This document shows positions 5,156 through 5,476 of a stretch of 5,476 bases of DNA, piece by piece. The number at the start of each line of letters is the position of its first letter. Within the stretch, counting starts at the first letter, position 1. Under the pieces are notes generated by a model. That model was given only the letters and a program-made list of their open reading frames with translations. It had not been told where the DNA came from and made no database searches. Source of the DNA: Hydrogenophaga sp. (GTDB lineage: Bacteria > Pseudomonadota > Gammaproteobacteria > Burkholderiales > Burkholderiaceae_C); the NCBI GenBank assembly GCA_025458415.1, contig JALOSN010000095.1, forward strand, positions 1 through 5,476, in the 5' to 3' direction. The position numbers and the translations under genes were made by a program.

Positions 5156-5476
5156 TCACATGCGTTCAAAAATGGCCGCGATGCCCTGTCCACCGCCGAT
5201 GCACATCGTCACCAGTGCGTAGCGGCCCTGCACGCGTTGCAGTTCGTGCAGCGCCTTCACCGTGATCAGCGCACCGGTGGCGCCGATCGGGTGGCCCAGC
5301 GAAATGCCCGAGCCGTTCGGGTTCACCTTGGCCGGGTCCAGACCCAGTTCCCGGGTCACGGCGCAGGCCTGGGCGGCGAAGGCTTCGTTGGCCTCGATCA
5401 CGTCCAGATCGTTGACGGACAGACCGGTCTTCTTGAGCACCGCCTGTGTGGCGGAGATCGGACCCACGCCCATGAT
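5156..5476 (-). CDS. bktB: Beta-ketothiolase (acetyl-CoA acyltransferase), C-terminal fragment, BktB-like
   Basis: Only the last 106 residues are inside the window; the N-terminal three-quarters, with the nucleophilic Cys, lies beyond the right edge. The fragment has the thiolase C-terminal signatures: VIEANEAFAAQA, the active-site His62 of the fragment in NPNGSGISLGHPIGATG, and Cys92 in CIGGGQG, the general-base cysteine. The His-Cys spacing of 30 equals that of Cupriavidus BktB (His350/Cys380), and nearly the whole fragment can be aligned from memory to BktB, ending in AAIFERM. The enzyme condenses or cleaves acyl-CoA with acetyl-CoA (acetoacetyl-CoA or 3-ketovaleryl-CoA) and works in beta-oxidation, amino-acid or aromatic degradation and polyhydroxyalkanoate precursor supply. 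It is cytoplasmic and usually tetrameric. PhaA- or AtoB-type assignment cannot be excluded from a fragment, but thiolase function is secure. The gene is 164 bp upstream of ravA on the same strand, with hairpins between. Confidence 0.9.
   Translation of the reverse strand: MMGVGPISATQAVLKKTGLSVNDLDVIEANEAFAAQACAVTRELGLDPAKVNPNGSGISLGHPIGATGALITVKALHELQRVQGRYALVTMCIGGGQGIAAIFERM

Noticed and set aside
4425..5222. 265-codon plus-strand open frame antisense to ravA and running into the thiolase gene
   Set aside because: It overlaps two well-supported minus-strand genes and their intergenic hairpins, and its translation shows no domain.
1..5476. Mobile elements, CRISPR arrays, tRNA or rRNA genes, prophage or toxin-antitoxin genes
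   Set aside because: No transposase, integrase, regularly spaced repeats, attachment-site duplication or RNA-gene signature was seen on either strand; coding genes account for nearly all of the window.

Overview
This is a GC-rich chromosomal window whose proteins and sequence style suggest a beta-proteobacterium, most likely of the order Burkholderiales (Comamonadaceae-like). The best taxonomic clue is the thiolase fragment at the right edge, which closely resembles my memory of BktB from Cupriavidus. This placement is an inference; no search was run.

Layout, left to right. (1) Bases 1-678, minus strand: most of a DUF2189-type integral membrane protein, cut by the left edge. (2) 799-1239, minus: a small single-domain bacteriohemerythrin with all seven di-iron ligands. 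(3) 1372-2115, plus: a 2OG-Fe(II) dioxygenase of the PF10014 / isoleucine-hydroxylase-like family, divergent from the hemerythrin gene across 132 bp. (4) 2141-3625, minus: a VWA-domain protein of the ViaA type, convergent with the dioxygenase across only 25 bp. (5) 3633-4991, minus: a MoxR/RavA-type AAA+ ATPase immediately upstream of the VWA gene and almost certainly co-transcribed with it. (6) 5156-5476, minus: the C-terminal part of a beta-ketothiolase, cut by the right edge.

The central functional unit is the ravA-viaA pair: an AAA+ ATPase and a VWA partner with an intact metal-ion-dependent adhesion site (MIDAS). In enterobacteria this pair acts as a chaperone-like complex linked to respiratory complexes, membrane lipids and aminoglycoside sensitivity. 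Here the ATPase is shorter than the E. coli protein, and the region where the E. coli LARA domain would sit looks mainly helical. The hemerythrin and the dioxygenase are both non-haem iron, O2-using proteins that share an intergenic region, but nothing in the sequence proves a functional link.

Three minus-strand genes (DUF2189, hemerythrin, ravA) have an AGGAG ribosome site exactly 6 nt before the chosen ATG, which fixes their starts inside longer open frames. No RNA genes, CRISPR arrays, insertion sequences or phage genes were seen. The window is mostly ordinary housekeeping or accessory chromosome, and no convincing wholly new system was found. The most worthwhile points are the divergent RavA C-terminus, the proline-rich linker of ViaA, the uncharacterised PF10014 enzyme and the intergenic hairpins.
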